A stretch of DNA of 64,000 nt from an uncultured Phycisphaerales bacterium (lineage in GTDB: Bacteria; Planctomycetota; Phycisphaerae; Tepidisphaerales; Tepidisphaeraceae): the NCBI GenBank assembly GCA_903871935.1, contig CAIQIQ010000110.1, forward strand, positions 1 through 64,000, given 5' to 3'. This document shows, piece after piece, positions 38,171 to 48,603 of the stretch. A program made the translations under genes and the position numbers. A model generated the notes under the pieces. The model made no database searches and had not been told where the DNA came from. It worked only from the letters and a program-made list of their open reading frames with translations. Positions within the stretch are counted from its first letter, which is position 1. Each line of letters begins with the position of its first letter.

Positions 38171-39076
38171 TCAACCGGCGATGCCGAGTGCCGCCGCGAG
38201 AGCACTCCCAAGTGCGGCGGGGCTGTCGCAGACCTTGGCTCCTGCCTCACGCAGGGCACGGATCTTCGAGTCGGCGGTTCCTTCCGAACCGGAGATAATT
38301 GCCCCGGCGTGCCCCATTCGCCTGCCCGGCGGCGCGGTACGGCCGGCGATGAAAGCGACCACAGGCTTACGCACGTTTGCCTGGATGAACCGTGCGGCGG
38401 CCTCTTCATCCGAGCCGCCAATCTCGCCGATCATAATGATGGAATCGGTTGCCGGGTCGTCATTGAACAGACGCAGCAGTTCGATGAAGTTCAGGCCTTT
38501 CACCGGGTCTCCGCCGATGCCGACGCAGGTTGTCTGGCCAATCCCGCGTTGCGTGCACTGCCATACTGCCTCATAGGTCAGCGTTCCGCTGCGCGAGATG
38601 ATGCCGACCGTCTTGCCAGCCTTGGCCTTGCCCGGCGGGGTGTGGATGTACCCGGGCATAATGCCAATCTTGCACGCGCCCGGCGTGATGATGCCCGGAC
38701 AATTCGGCCCGATCAGGGTGGTATCGGGGTAGGCCTGGAGGAATGCCTTGGCCTTGACCATATCGAGTACGGGGATGCCTTCCGTGATGGCGACGACTGT
38801 TCTGATGCCTGCATCGGCCGCTTCCATGATCGCGTCGCCGGAGAATGGCGGGGGGACGAAGATCATTGTGGCGCTAGCGCCAGTGGACGCAACTGCCTCA
38901 CGAACGGTGTTGAAAACCGGCAAACCGTTGGCATCCTTGGTTCCGCCTTTTCCGGGCGTGACGCCGCCGACCATCTTCGTGCCGTATTCCAGGCACGCTT
39001 TGGTATGGAAAGCACCGGCCGAGCCGGTAATGCCCTGACAGATCACGCGGGTTGCTGCATTCACTAGGATAGCCAT
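38171..39076 (-). CDS. sucD: Succinyl-CoA synthetase alpha subunit (SucD)
   Basis: This gene encodes 301 residues. SucD binds CoA and carries the phosphohistidine intermediate in the TCA-cycle step between succinyl-CoA and succinate. The N-terminal Rossmann CoA site is [25 protein letters not shown] is conserved, and the active-site His256 is in MGHAGAIIS. The start at 39076 fits the family N-terminus ([15 protein letters not shown]) and has TATACC 10 nt upstream (39092-39087, minus), predicting a leaderless mRNA; an in-frame ATG at 39106 is possible. The beta subunit gene sucC, usually adjacent, is not in the window. Confidence 0.93.
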   Translation of the reverse strand: MAILVNAATRVICQGITGSAGAFHTKACLEYGTKMVGGVTPGKGGTKDANGLPVFNTVREAVASTGASATMIFVPPPFSGDAIMEAADAGIRTVVAITEGIPVLDMVKAKAFLQAYPDTTLIGPNCPGIITPGACKIGIMPGYIHTPPGKAKAGKTVGIISRSGTLTYEAVWQCTQRGIGQTTCVGIGGDPVKGLNFIELLRLFNDDPATDSIIMIGEIGGSDEEAAARFIQANVRKPVVAFIAGRTAPPGRRMGHAGAIISGSEGTADSKIRALREAGAKVCDSPAALGSALAAALGIAG

Positions 39077-39086
39077 GTTCGGCAAC

Positions 39087-39092
39087 GGTATA
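39087..39092 (-). promoter_or_regulatory. Putative -10 box (TATACC) for sucD
   Basis: On the minus strand TATACC ends 10 nt before the ATG at 39076. It overlaps the upstream alternative start's coding sequence, which argues that 39076 is the true start. Confidence 0.4.
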
Positions 39093-39192
39093 ACGTTCGC
39101 GGTCATATTTCAATTGAGCATTTCTGTTCTGAAGGCAATTGTGAGGTCGATGATCGAGCGCCTTATGCTTCATCCTGAGCTACGATGCTTAA

Positions 39193-40374
39193 ATGGCAAC
39201 GATGATTCCCATTGACGAGCTTATTGGCAACTCCGCCGAGTTTCCCATCCTCGACCGCTGGGCTTTCTTCAACCACGCCGGCGTAGCGCCGTTGCCACGC
39301 AGGAGTGCCGCGGCGATCGTGAAGTTTGCCGGGCAGGCGGCGGAAGATGCCTATCTGAATGGCACCTGGTACAAGCAGATCGAGCAACTGCGACGCAGCG
39401 CGGCCAGGCTGATCAACGCCGCACATGAAGAGGTCGCGCTGGTGAAGAATACGTCCGAAGGGCTGTCGATAGTGGCAGGGGGGATGGATTGGCGCGAAGG
39501 TGACCGCATCGTGACGACGGCGGCGGAGTATCCCTCAAACGTGTATCCGTGGATCGACCTGGCGCAGCGCAAAGGCATTGACCTGGTTCGCGTTGATGAG
39601 GTGGATGACGCTGGAGGTGTGCGCAGGGTGCCGATAGAGAAGATCCTGGAGGCGGCCGACCATCCACGGACCCGACTCGTTTCCCTGTCTCATGTGGAGT
39701 TTGGCAGCGGGCAACGGCATGACCTTGTGACCATCGGCCGGTTCTGCCGTGAGCATGAGATTCAATTCTGCGTGGATGCGATCCAGTCGACGGGGGTGCT
39801 TCCCGTAGATGTGCAGGCGATGAACATCGACTATCTGGCGGCCGATGGGCACAAATGGATGCTCGGGCCGGAAGGGGCGGGGATCTTCTTCTGCCGAAAG
39901 GAACTGGTTGAGAAGACCCATCCAGTGCTGATCGGCTGGAACAGCGTGGAGCGGGCACTCGACTATGACCATATCGACTTTACCTTAAGGAGCGATGCGG
40001 CGCGCTTCGAGTGTGGCACACATAATGTGCCCGGGCTGCTGGGACTGAAGGCGTCGATCGACCTGATTGCATCCGTGGGTGTTGACCAGATATGGCAGCA
40101 GGTGCGGGCGTTAACCGACGAACTGGCAGGCGGACTGCAGGGGCGAGGCTTTGTGGTGGCATCGCCACGCAGCGACGGTGAGGCCAGTGGGATCGTGAGT
40201 TTTACGCGGCCGGGATTGGACGCGGCGGCCGTGGCACGGAAGTTGAAGAAGGAGCATCGTACCGAACTTGCGGTGCGTGCGGGGCGGTTACGCTGCTCGC
40301 CGCACTTCTACAATACGTCAGCGCAGATCAGGCAGTTGCTCGATGTACTGGTGAGAGTGGCAGGGCGAGAATGA
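39193..40374 (+). CDS. Class-V PLP aminotransferase (cysteine-desulfurase-like)
   Basis: This gene encodes 393 residues of the aminotransferase class-V family. The PLP Schiff-base Lys221 is in AADGHKWMLGPEG, preceded by the cofactor Asp in FCVDAIQSTGVLPVDV. NTSEGLSIVAGG matches the phosphate-binding region, and the C-terminal LRCSPHFYNTSAQI is the family end. It lacks the active-site Cys loop of IscS/NifS at a recognisable place, so it is more likely a lyase- or kynureninase-like relative than the main cysteine desulfurase. TATGCT (39164) and TACGAT (39181) lie upstream. It is divergent from sucD. Confidence 0.8.
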   Translation: MATMIPIDELIGNSAEFPILDRWAFFNHAGVAPLPRRSAAAIVKFAGQAAEDAYLNGTWYKQIEQLRRSAARLINAAHEEVALVKNTSEGLSIVAGGMDWREGDRIVTTAAEYPSNVYPWIDLAQRKGIDLVRVDEVDDAGGVRRVPIEKILEAADHPRTRLVSLSHVEFGSGQRHDLVTIGRFCREHEIQFCVDAIQSTGVLPVDVQAMNIDYLAADGHKWMLGPEGAGIFFCRKELVEKTHPVLIGWNSVERALDYDHIDFTLRSDAARFECGTHNVPGLLGLKASIDLIASVGVDQIWQQVRALTDELAGGLQGRGFVVASPRSDGEASGIVSFTRPGLDAAAVARKLKKEHRTELAVRAGRLRCSPHFYNTSAQIRQLLDVLVRVAGRE

Positions 40375-40398
40375 CCAGGCAGGTTTGAATCTTCGCGG

Positions 40399-40404
40399 TA
40401 TGCT
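40399..40404 (+). promoter_or_regulatory. Putative -10 box (TATGCT) for the clpP operon
   Basis: TATGCT lies 34 nt before the clpP1 start at 40439. A ribosome site AAGG lies 7 nt before that ATG. Confidence 0.4.
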
Positions 40405-40438
40405 GCTTAGGATCGAGGAGTTAGTGAAAGGCAACTTC

Positions 40439-41143
40439 ATGCGTGAAATGAACTTCCGAAAATCGGACCCGCGCGCGATCGCGCGAGCCGCAGAGCATTT
40501 GGCCCAGGCGGGCGATCCTGCCCGGGCGTACCCGATGATGTCGCCGGGTCCGGGTGGCGGGCCGGGCGGGCCGTACAACCGCTACCGCGAGATGACCCTT
40601 GAGGAACTGCTGCTGGAGAACCGCGTCATCTTCCTCGTGGGCGAGATTAACCACATGACGGCCGCCCGCATCTACATGCAGATGCTCTATCTGACGAATC
40701 TTGATTCGCGGAAGGACATCAACTTCTATATCAATTCGCCCGGCGGATCGGTGGTTGACACGTTGGCTATGTACGACGTCATGCGTTTTGTCACCTGCGA
40801 TGTCGCCACCTACTGCATCGGCGAGTGCGCTTCGGGAGGCGCGGTGGTCCTGATGGCGGGCACCAAGGGCAAACGCTACATCCTGCCCAATGCCAAGGTC
40901 ATGATTCATCAGCCGTATGGTGGTGTATATGGCCAGGCGGCGGATATCGAGATTCAGGCCGAGGAGATTCTCAAGACCAAAGAGGGTCTGATCAGCATTA
41001 TGGCCAAGTGCACCGGCCAGACCATTGAACGCATCAAAGAAGATTCCGAGCGTGATCGCTTTTTCACAGCGAAAGATGCGGTAGCGTACGGAATCTGTGA
41101 TGAAGTGCTCAACGACGAAGATACAAAGGGCGCTAACAAATGA
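40439..41143 (+). CDS. clpP: ATP-dependent Clp protease proteolytic subunit ClpP1
   Basis: This gene encodes 234 residues, longer than usual (~195-205) because of an N-terminal extension of ~45 residues rich in Gly/Pro ([13 protein letters not shown]). The catalytic triad is Ser132 (ECASGGAV), His157 (MIHQPYGG) and Asp206 (ERDRFF). The Ser region is ECASGG rather than the canonical AASMGA, so this is a divergent paralogue. [12 protein letters not shown] forms the oxyanion-side strand. It overlaps clpP2 by 4 nt (ATGA), so the two are translationally coupled and probably form a mixed ClpP1P2 tetradecamer, as in mycobacteria; that is inference. An in-frame upstream start at 40385 would lie ahead of the -10. 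Confidence 0.92.
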   Translation: MREMNFRKSDPRAIARAAEHLAQAGDPARAYPMMSPGPGGGPGGPYNRYREMTLEELLLENRVIFLVGEINHMTAARIYMQMLYLTNLDSRKDINFYINSPGGSVVDTLAMYDVMRFVTCDVATYCIGECASGGAVVLMAGTKGKRYILPNAKVMIHQPYGGVYGQAADIEIQAEEILKTKEGLISIMAKCTGQTIERIKEDSERDRFFTAKDAVAYGICDEVLNDEDTKGANK

Positions 41144-41799
41144 GCCAGAATCAGTTGATCCCGATCGTGATCGAGAAGACCGGCCGTGGCGAGCGCGCCT
41201 ATGACATCTACTCCCGGCTGCTGAAGGACCGCATTGTGATGGCCGGCGGTGTGGTGGACGACGACATGGCCAACATCGTCATCGCACAACTCCTGTTTCT
41301 CGCCAACGATGACCCCAAGAGCGACATCAATATGTACGTTAACTCACCGGGCGGGTCGATCTCGGCCGGGCTGGGCATCATCGACACGATGAAATACCTG
41401 CGCTGCGATGTGGCGACTACGTGCATCGGCATGGCGGCAAGCATGGGCGCGTGTCTGCTCGCGGCGGGGACCAAAGGCAAACGCTTTGTGCTTCCCAACG
41501 CACAGATCATGCTGCATCAGCCTCTGATTGGTGGGGTGCTACAAGGTCCAGCAACCGATCTGGGGATTGAGGCCCAGCACATGCTTCGCCTGCGTGACCG
41601 GCTTTACAAGATGATGTCGGATTTCACCGGCAAACCTCCCGAGACCATCCACCGCGATTTCGATCGCAATAAGTGGCTCTTCGCGGAAGAAGCCGTGGAG
41701 TATGGCTGTGCCGACCGCGTGCTGGATCGTGCCCCGGAAGGACCGCAGATCGTCCGCCGGATCAGTGATATGGCGCCGCCCGATACCGACGAGAAGTAG
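41140..41799 (+). CDS. clpP: ATP-dependent Clp protease proteolytic subunit ClpP2
   Basis: This gene encodes 219 residues with the canonical triad: Ser101 (GMAASMGA), His126 (MLHQPL) and Asp175 (FDRNKW). [19 protein letters not shown] is the ClpP substrate-strand region. It is cytoplasmic and degrades unfolded or tagged proteins when capped by ClpX or ClpA/C, neither of which is in the window. It starts inside the clpP1 stop (ATGA). This subunit is the more typical ClpP of the two. Confidence 0.95.
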   Translation: MSQNQLIPIVIEKTGRGERAYDIYSRLLKDRIVMAGGVVDDDMANIVIAQLLFLANDDPKSDINMYVNSPGGSISAGLGIIDTMKYLRCDVATTCIGMAASMGACLLAAGTKGKRFVLPNAQIMLHQPLIGGVLQGPATDLGIEAQHMLRLRDRLYKMMSDFTGKPPETIHRDFDRNKWLFAEEAVEYGCADRVLDRAPEGPQIVRRISDMAPPDTDEK

Positions 41800-41833
41800 A
41801 CGCGGCGTGCTGCGCGGTCGCCAATCCGCTATC

Positions 41834-42526
41834 ATGTGGTTATCCCCTGCCGGTAACGGCTCGGGGTTGTGGACGGCATTCTTGTTCTGCGGCAAACCCA
41901 TCATCGGCATCGTTGGCGGTATCGGCTCGGGGAAGAGCTTCGTGGCTGATCTGTTTGGCGAGCTGGGGTGTCTGGTAATCAAGTCGGATGAGCAGGTCTA
42001 TCAGGCCTATCGGTTGCCGGAAGTGAAGCAGACATTGCGCGAATGGTGGGGTGAGGCGGTATTCGACGCGGCCGGGGAGGTCCGCCGACAGGCGGTGGCA
42101 CAGCGCGTTTTCGTCGATCCTGAGCAACGACAGCGGCTGGAAAGGCTGGTCCACCCCATTGTTACGCGGCTGCGCGACGAGCTGATGCGCAGCCATGCCA
42201 ATGACGCGCAAGTCAAGGCGTACCTGTGGGATACGCCACTTTTGTATGAGGTTGGCATGGACCGGGAATGCGAAGCTGTGGTCTTCGTTGAGGCACCGCG
42301 CGAGATGCGCCTCAAGAGGTTGCTTCTGCAGCGCGGCTGGGATGCCGGGGAACTTGAGCGCAGAGAAAATTCGCAAATGGCACTGGACAAGAAGCGTGAG
42401 TTAGCACAATATAGGGTGGTCAACACCGCTGATGCGGCTTCCACTCGCAGGCAAGTCGAGGTCGTGCTTTCCCGTGTTCTGGTGAATAAGCTCGAATACG
42501 GACCCTCTATGGAGGGACGGTGTTGA
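41834..42526 (+). CDS. coaE: Dephospho-CoA kinase (CoaE)
   Basis: This gene encodes about 230 residues from the ATG at 41834. CoaE performs the last step of CoA synthesis, phosphorylating dephospho-CoA. The P-loop is IIGIVGGIGSGKSFVAD, near residue 25. VIKSDEQVYQAY is the CoA-binding DxD/H-like region, LVHPIVTRL the conserved helix and LLYEVGMD the substrate strand. The start is uncertain: TATCAT at 41830-41835, which could be a -10 box, overlaps the ATG, so a later start (for example TTG codons just before CGKPIIGIV) is possible. It lies 34 nt after clpP2 and may also be read through from it. coaD, the preceding CoA step, is at 54772. Confidence 0.86.
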   Translation: MWLSPAGNGSGLWTAFLFCGKPIIGIVGGIGSGKSFVADLFGELGCLVIKSDEQVYQAYRLPEVKQTLREWWGEAVFDAAGEVRRQAVAQRVFVDPEQRQRLERLVHPIVTRLRDELMRSHANDAQVKAYLWDTPLLYEVGMDRECEAVVFVEAPREMRLKRLLLQRGWDAGELERRENSQMALDKKRELAQYRVVNTADAASTRRQVEVVLSRVLVNKLEYGPSMEGRC

Positions 42527-42630
42527 GAGCGAGCGTGCCTCACGGCATGCTTCCCTGGCGAGGGATTTGGCCTGCTTTATCAATAAGAGTTCATGAGACG
42601 GTTGTGCCGGCGCGTAGACCGGCCAGCCAA

Positions 42631-42652
42631 GTGCCGCATCACCTTGCGGCAC
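42631..42652. other. Perfect 8-bp hairpin between coaE and rho
   Basis: GTGCCGCA, TCACCT loop, TGCGGCAC. It starts 105 nt after the coaE stop and has no T-run, so it is at most a weak terminator or part of the rho upstream region. Confidence 0.4.
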
Positions 42653-42679
42653 GGCCGCTGGAAGATCAGCGGAAGGGTC

Positions 42680-42860
42680 TATACACAGAAACGTTCATGC
42701 GTATCCCACCGTCCCGCCCAACAGGGTTGCATCCGAGCCCAGTGGCCCCAAGCCACGTGCATCTCGGCCTTGCCTGGGCACACTGCGTGTGCTTTGGCCG
42801 GCCTGCGGGACATCGATCGCATCAGGTAAGCATCACACCCATTTGAGAGGACATTGCCAC
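42680..42860 (+). promoter_or_regulatory. Putative promoter and long C-rich leader of rho
   Basis: TATACA at 42680-42685 would place the start near 42692 and give rho a leader of ~170 nt, unusual for this window. The leader is C-rich and G-poor in parts (CCCACCGTCCCGCCC) and holds a 49-codon open frame (42697-42846) ending 14 nt before the rho ATG. Rho is known to autoregulate in E. coli through its leader. The same is suggested here, not shown. The gap 42527-42680 has no gene I can support. Confidence 0.4.
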
Positions 42861-44429
<1,569 letters not shown>

Positions 44430-44460
44430 GCGAAAAGGGCAACCTTGCGAATGCAAAGAT

Positions 44461-44511
44461 GACCGTGTGCTAATGCGCGAACTATAGCGTGCATTTGTGC
44501 GCGGTCGTTTT
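44461..44511. terminator. Bidirectional terminator between rho and hemL
   Basis: A long imperfect stem at 44461-44479 pairs with 44488-44506: ten pairs (GACCGTGTGC, some G-U), one T-T mismatch, then eight pairs (AATGCGCG with CGTGCATT), with an 8-nt loop AACTATAG. GTTTT follows on the plus strand. On the minus strand ATCTTT follows. It lies between the convergent rho and hemL stops. Confidence 0.65.
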
Positions 44512-44528
44512 GCGCGCCAAAAGTGTCG

Positions 44529-45842
44529 TTACTGGCCGCACGCGGCGAACGCTTTGCGGGCAGCGCCGATGGTCTTCTCGATATCGGCATCCGTGTGCGA
44601 CCAGGATACGAACCAGGCTTCGTACTGCGATGGCGGCAGATACACGCCGTTGGCGAGCATCGCGTGGAAGAACGTGGCGAAGGTCTTGGTATTGCTGGCC
44701 GTAGCCTCGATGAAGTTCCGAACCGGTGCGCCTTTGGAGACGAAGAAAGGCGTGAGCATCGAGCCGACGCGATTCAGTGTGATCGGTACCCCGGCGGATT
44801 CGGCGGCTTCCTTCAACCCGTCGGCGAGGCGACGGCTTTGGGCCTCAAGCGTGGGGTAAAAGTCCGGACGGCTGCACTCGCGGAGGGTCGCAATGCCGGC
44901 GGCCATGGCAAGCGGGTTGCCCGAAAGCGTGCCGGCCTGGTAGACCGGGCCGGACGGGGAGACCTGCTCCATCAGTTCGCGCCGGCCGCCGTATGCGCCT
45001 ACCGGCAGACCACCCCCGATCACCTTACCCAGACAGGTCAGGTCGGCCTTCACACCATAGAGTGTCTGGACGCCGCCCCATTCGACGCGGAAACCGGTCA
45101 TGACTTCGTCGATCAGCAGCAGTGTCGCGTGCTCATCGCAGAGTTGGCGCAGGCCCTGAAGGTAGCCGGGCTCGGGGATGACGACGCCCATATTGCCGAC
45201 CACGCCTTCGATGCAGAAGCAGGCGATCTGCCGGGAGTATTTGGCGAAGAGTTCTTTTGCGGCGGCGAGGTCATTGAACTGCACCAGCAGTGTATTGGCG
45301 ACCAGCGCTTTGGAGACGCCGGGAGACGAGGGTGTCCCCATCGTCAGAGCGCCTGAACCAGCCTGAACCAGCAGGGCATCAACATGGCCGTGATAGCAGC
45401 CGATGCACTTGACGATCATCTCTCTGCCAGTGGCAGCGCGGGCCAGGCGGATGGCGGACATGGTGGCTTCGGTGCCGCTGTTGACGAAGCGGACCATCTC
45501 CACCGACGGCAAAGCGGAAGTGACGATGCTGGCGAGCTGGATCTCGGCTTCGGTAGGAGCGCCAAAAGAGAAACCGTGGTGCAGGGCGTGGGAGACGGCC
45601 GCGACGACCGCGTCGTTCGCATGGCCCAGGATGGCCGGGCCATAGGAGCCGACGTAGTCGATGTAGACGTTGCCGTCGATATCGGTGATGTGGCTGCCGC
45701 GGGCTTCGCGGATAAACGGCGGAGTGCCGCCGACGGCCTTGAAGGCGCGGACGGGCGAGGAAACGCCGCCGGGCATGAGGCGACGGGCTTCGGCGTAGGC
45801 GGCCTCAGAGCGGATGATGCGGGACGTATTGGTCGTGCTCAT
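44529..45842 (-). CDS. hemL: Glutamate-1-semialdehyde 2,1-aminomutase (HemL)
   Basis: This gene encodes 437 residues. HemL is a PLP enzyme converting glutamate-1-semialdehyde to 5-aminolevulinate for tetrapyrrole synthesis. The N-terminal family motif is LMPGGVSSPVRAFKAVGGTP, RFVNSGTEATMSAIRLARA the PLP phosphate site, LLIDEVMTGFRV carries the cofactor Asp, and Lys273 (LGKVIGGGLPVGAYGG) is the Schiff-base lysine. QAGTLSGNPLAMAAG is also typical. The start at 45842 lies 6 nt after TATAGT, so the mRNA should be leaderless; no ribosome site is visible. The frame extends upstream without family similarity. It is divergent from the UroD-like gene at 45986. Confidence 0.95.
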   Translation of the reverse strand: MSTTNTSRIIRSEAAYAEARRLMPGGVSSPVRAFKAVGGTPPFIREARGSHITDIDGNVYIDYVGSYGPAILGHANDAVVAAVSHALHHGFSFGAPTEAEIQLASIVTSALPSVEMVRFVNSGTEATMSAIRLARAATGREMIVKCIGCYHGHVDALLVQAGSGALTMGTPSSPGVSKALVANTLLVQFNDLAAAKELFAKYSRQIACFCIEGVVGNMGVVIPEPGYLQGLRQLCDEHATLLLIDEVMTGFRVEWGGVQTLYGVKADLTCLGKVIGGGLPVGAYGGRRELMEQVSPSGPVYQAGTLSGNPLAMAAGIATLRECSRPDFYPTLEAQSRRLADGLKEAAESAGVPITLNRVGSMLTPFFVSKGAPVRNFIEATASNTKTFATFFHAMLANGVYLPPSQYEAWFVSWSHTDADIEKTIGAARKAFAACGQ

Positions 45843-45848
45843 ATCTTT

Positions 45849-45854
45849 ACTATA
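45849..45854 (-). promoter_or_regulatory. Putative -10 box (TATAGT) for hemL
   Basis: On the minus strand TATAGT ends only 6 nt before the hemL ATG. Transcription would start at or next to the A of ATG, implying a leaderless mRNA. Confidence 0.5.
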
Positions 45855-45955
45855 AGAACGGGAATCACATCCGTACATAGATCGGCGGCAAGGTTTGCAG
45901 GGCATACCCGAGGGTGGAGCAAAGGATGATGATTGCGGCCCTCTTGATTGGACCA

Positions 45956-45961
45956 TATAAG
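45956..45961 (+). promoter_or_regulatory. Putative -10 box (TATAAG) for the second UroD-like gene
   Basis: TATAAG lies 24 nt before the ATG at 45986, leaving room for the GAGG ribosome site. It forms a divergent promoter pair with the hemL box in a 143-nt intergenic space. Confidence 0.35.
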
Positions 45962-45985
45962 AACGCGTTGTCGAGGTAACCCACA

Positions 45986-46966
45986 ATGTTGAATGCGAGA
46001 GATAACGCGATCCAGACCATCCGATTTGGCAAGCCCGAGTATGTTGCCAGCGGTCTGAGCGTACATCAGTTGTGCTACCACGGCTGCAACCACGAAGGCT
46101 ACGATGGCGGCGGGCATGAGTGCGCTATCGGATCGCAGTGGGTGGATATCTGGGGTACGCGCTGGCACAAAGAGCATGCGGGCGTGATGGGGTTCCCGCG
46201 CGGCAATCCCCTGGCGGATGTGTCGGCGCTGGCATCGTATCGGTGGCCGAATCCCGATGACCAGCGCATCTGCGAGTCGATTTATCGCGGCCGCAAGGAC
46301 TTTCAGGGTGGCGACCAGTTCCTGGGCGGGTCTCATCGCGACACGCTCTGGGAGAAGGCGTACATGCTGGTGGGCATGGAGAACATGATGGTCTACCTGC
46401 ACGAAGAGCCGGGGTTCGCGCGCGAGGTGCTGGGGCGGATCATGGATTTCCAACTCGGAATCGCCCGGCACTATTTGTCGGTGGGCATTGAGGTGGCGGG
46501 GTTGGGAGATGACTTGGGGACGCAGCTTGGTCCGCTCTTGAGCCCGGATCTTGTGCGCGAGTTTTTCGTGCCGCAGTACAGGCGGTTGTTTGACCTGTAC
46601 AAGTCGCAGGGCGTGATCATCGGCTTCCACTCCTGCGGCTGCATCGGGGCATTCCTGGATATGTGGATGGAACTGGGTGTTGATGTGCTGAATCCCATCC
46701 AGGTGACTGCGAATGACCTTGGTGCCTTGCGCGAGAAGACGGCGGGGCGCATGAGCCTGCAGGGCGGCATCAGCACGGTGACGATGGTGAACGGACCGGT
46801 GGAGGCTATCGAAGGTGAAGTGCGGGAACGCCTGTGGCAATTGGGGCGCAACGGCGGCTATTTCTGCGCGCCCGATCAGGGGATGCCGTGGCCGGCGGCG
46901 CATTGGGATGCGTATCGGCGTACCTTGGACAAACATGGGCGCTATCCGCTGAGGCCTGAGGGATGA
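45986..46966 (+). CDS. UroD-family protein, methyltransferase-like (second copy)
   Basis: This gene encodes 326 residues. MLNARDNAIQTIRFGKPEYV is the typical start of the UroD/MtaA-like branch. GFHSCGCIGAFLDMWMELGV carries an H-x-C-G-C cluster suited to zinc binding, as in corrinoid-dependent methyltransferases, and VDVLNPIQVTANDLG is conserved. It lacks the HemE N-terminal signature, so despite sitting beside hemL it is probably not uroporphyrinogen decarboxylase. An early GCNHEGYDGGGHE loop is unusual and rich in His/Gly. The start has GAGG 10 nt upstream. It is convergent with guaB, with 14 nt between. Confidence 0.78.
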   Translation: MLNARDNAIQTIRFGKPEYVASGLSVHQLCYHGCNHEGYDGGGHECAIGSQWVDIWGTRWHKEHAGVMGFPRGNPLADVSALASYRWPNPDDQRICESIYRGRKDFQGGDQFLGGSHRDTLWEKAYMLVGMENMMVYLHEEPGFAREVLGRIMDFQLGIARHYLSVGIEVAGLGDDLGTQLGPLLSPDLVREFFVPQYRRLFDLYKSQGVIIGFHSCGCIGAFLDMWMELGVDVLNPIQVTANDLGALREKTAGRMSLQGGISTVTMVNGPVEAIEGEVRERLWQLGRNGGYFCAPDQGMPWPAAHWDAYRRTLDKHGRYPLRPEG

Positions 46967-46980
46967 TGACGGGATGAGGG

Positions 46981-48516
<1,536 letters not shown>

Positions 48517-48522
48517 GTGATA

Positions 48523-48551
48523 GAGTTACAGAACACTTGGTTCTGTGTCAA
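48523..48551 (-). promoter_or_regulatory. guaB promoter with a perfect palindrome in the spacer
   Basis: On the minus strand TTGACA (48551-48546), a 17-nt spacer and TAACTC (48528-48523) precede the ATG by 6 nt. The spacer, plus one base on each side, is a perfect inverted repeat: ACAGAAC, ACTTG, GTTCTGT (48528-48546 on the plus strand). A protein bound there would block RNA polymerase. The identity of the repressor is unknown; a purine- or stress-responsive regulator is a guess. Confidence 0.6.
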
Positions 48552-48603
48552 GCAACCATGCAATTCAGTAACAGCCCAGACAATCCGCGGATACGCACGC
48601 TGG

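Noticed and set aside
42593..42829. Possible 78-residue protein between coaE and rho
   Set aside because: Arg/Cys-rich translation, no ribosome site, overlaps the hairpin and the rho promoter region; most likely chance.
45351..45371. Tandem GCCTGAACCA repeat in hemL
   Set aside because: Two copies only, inside a conserved coding region (LVQAGSGAL), so ordinary codon sequence.
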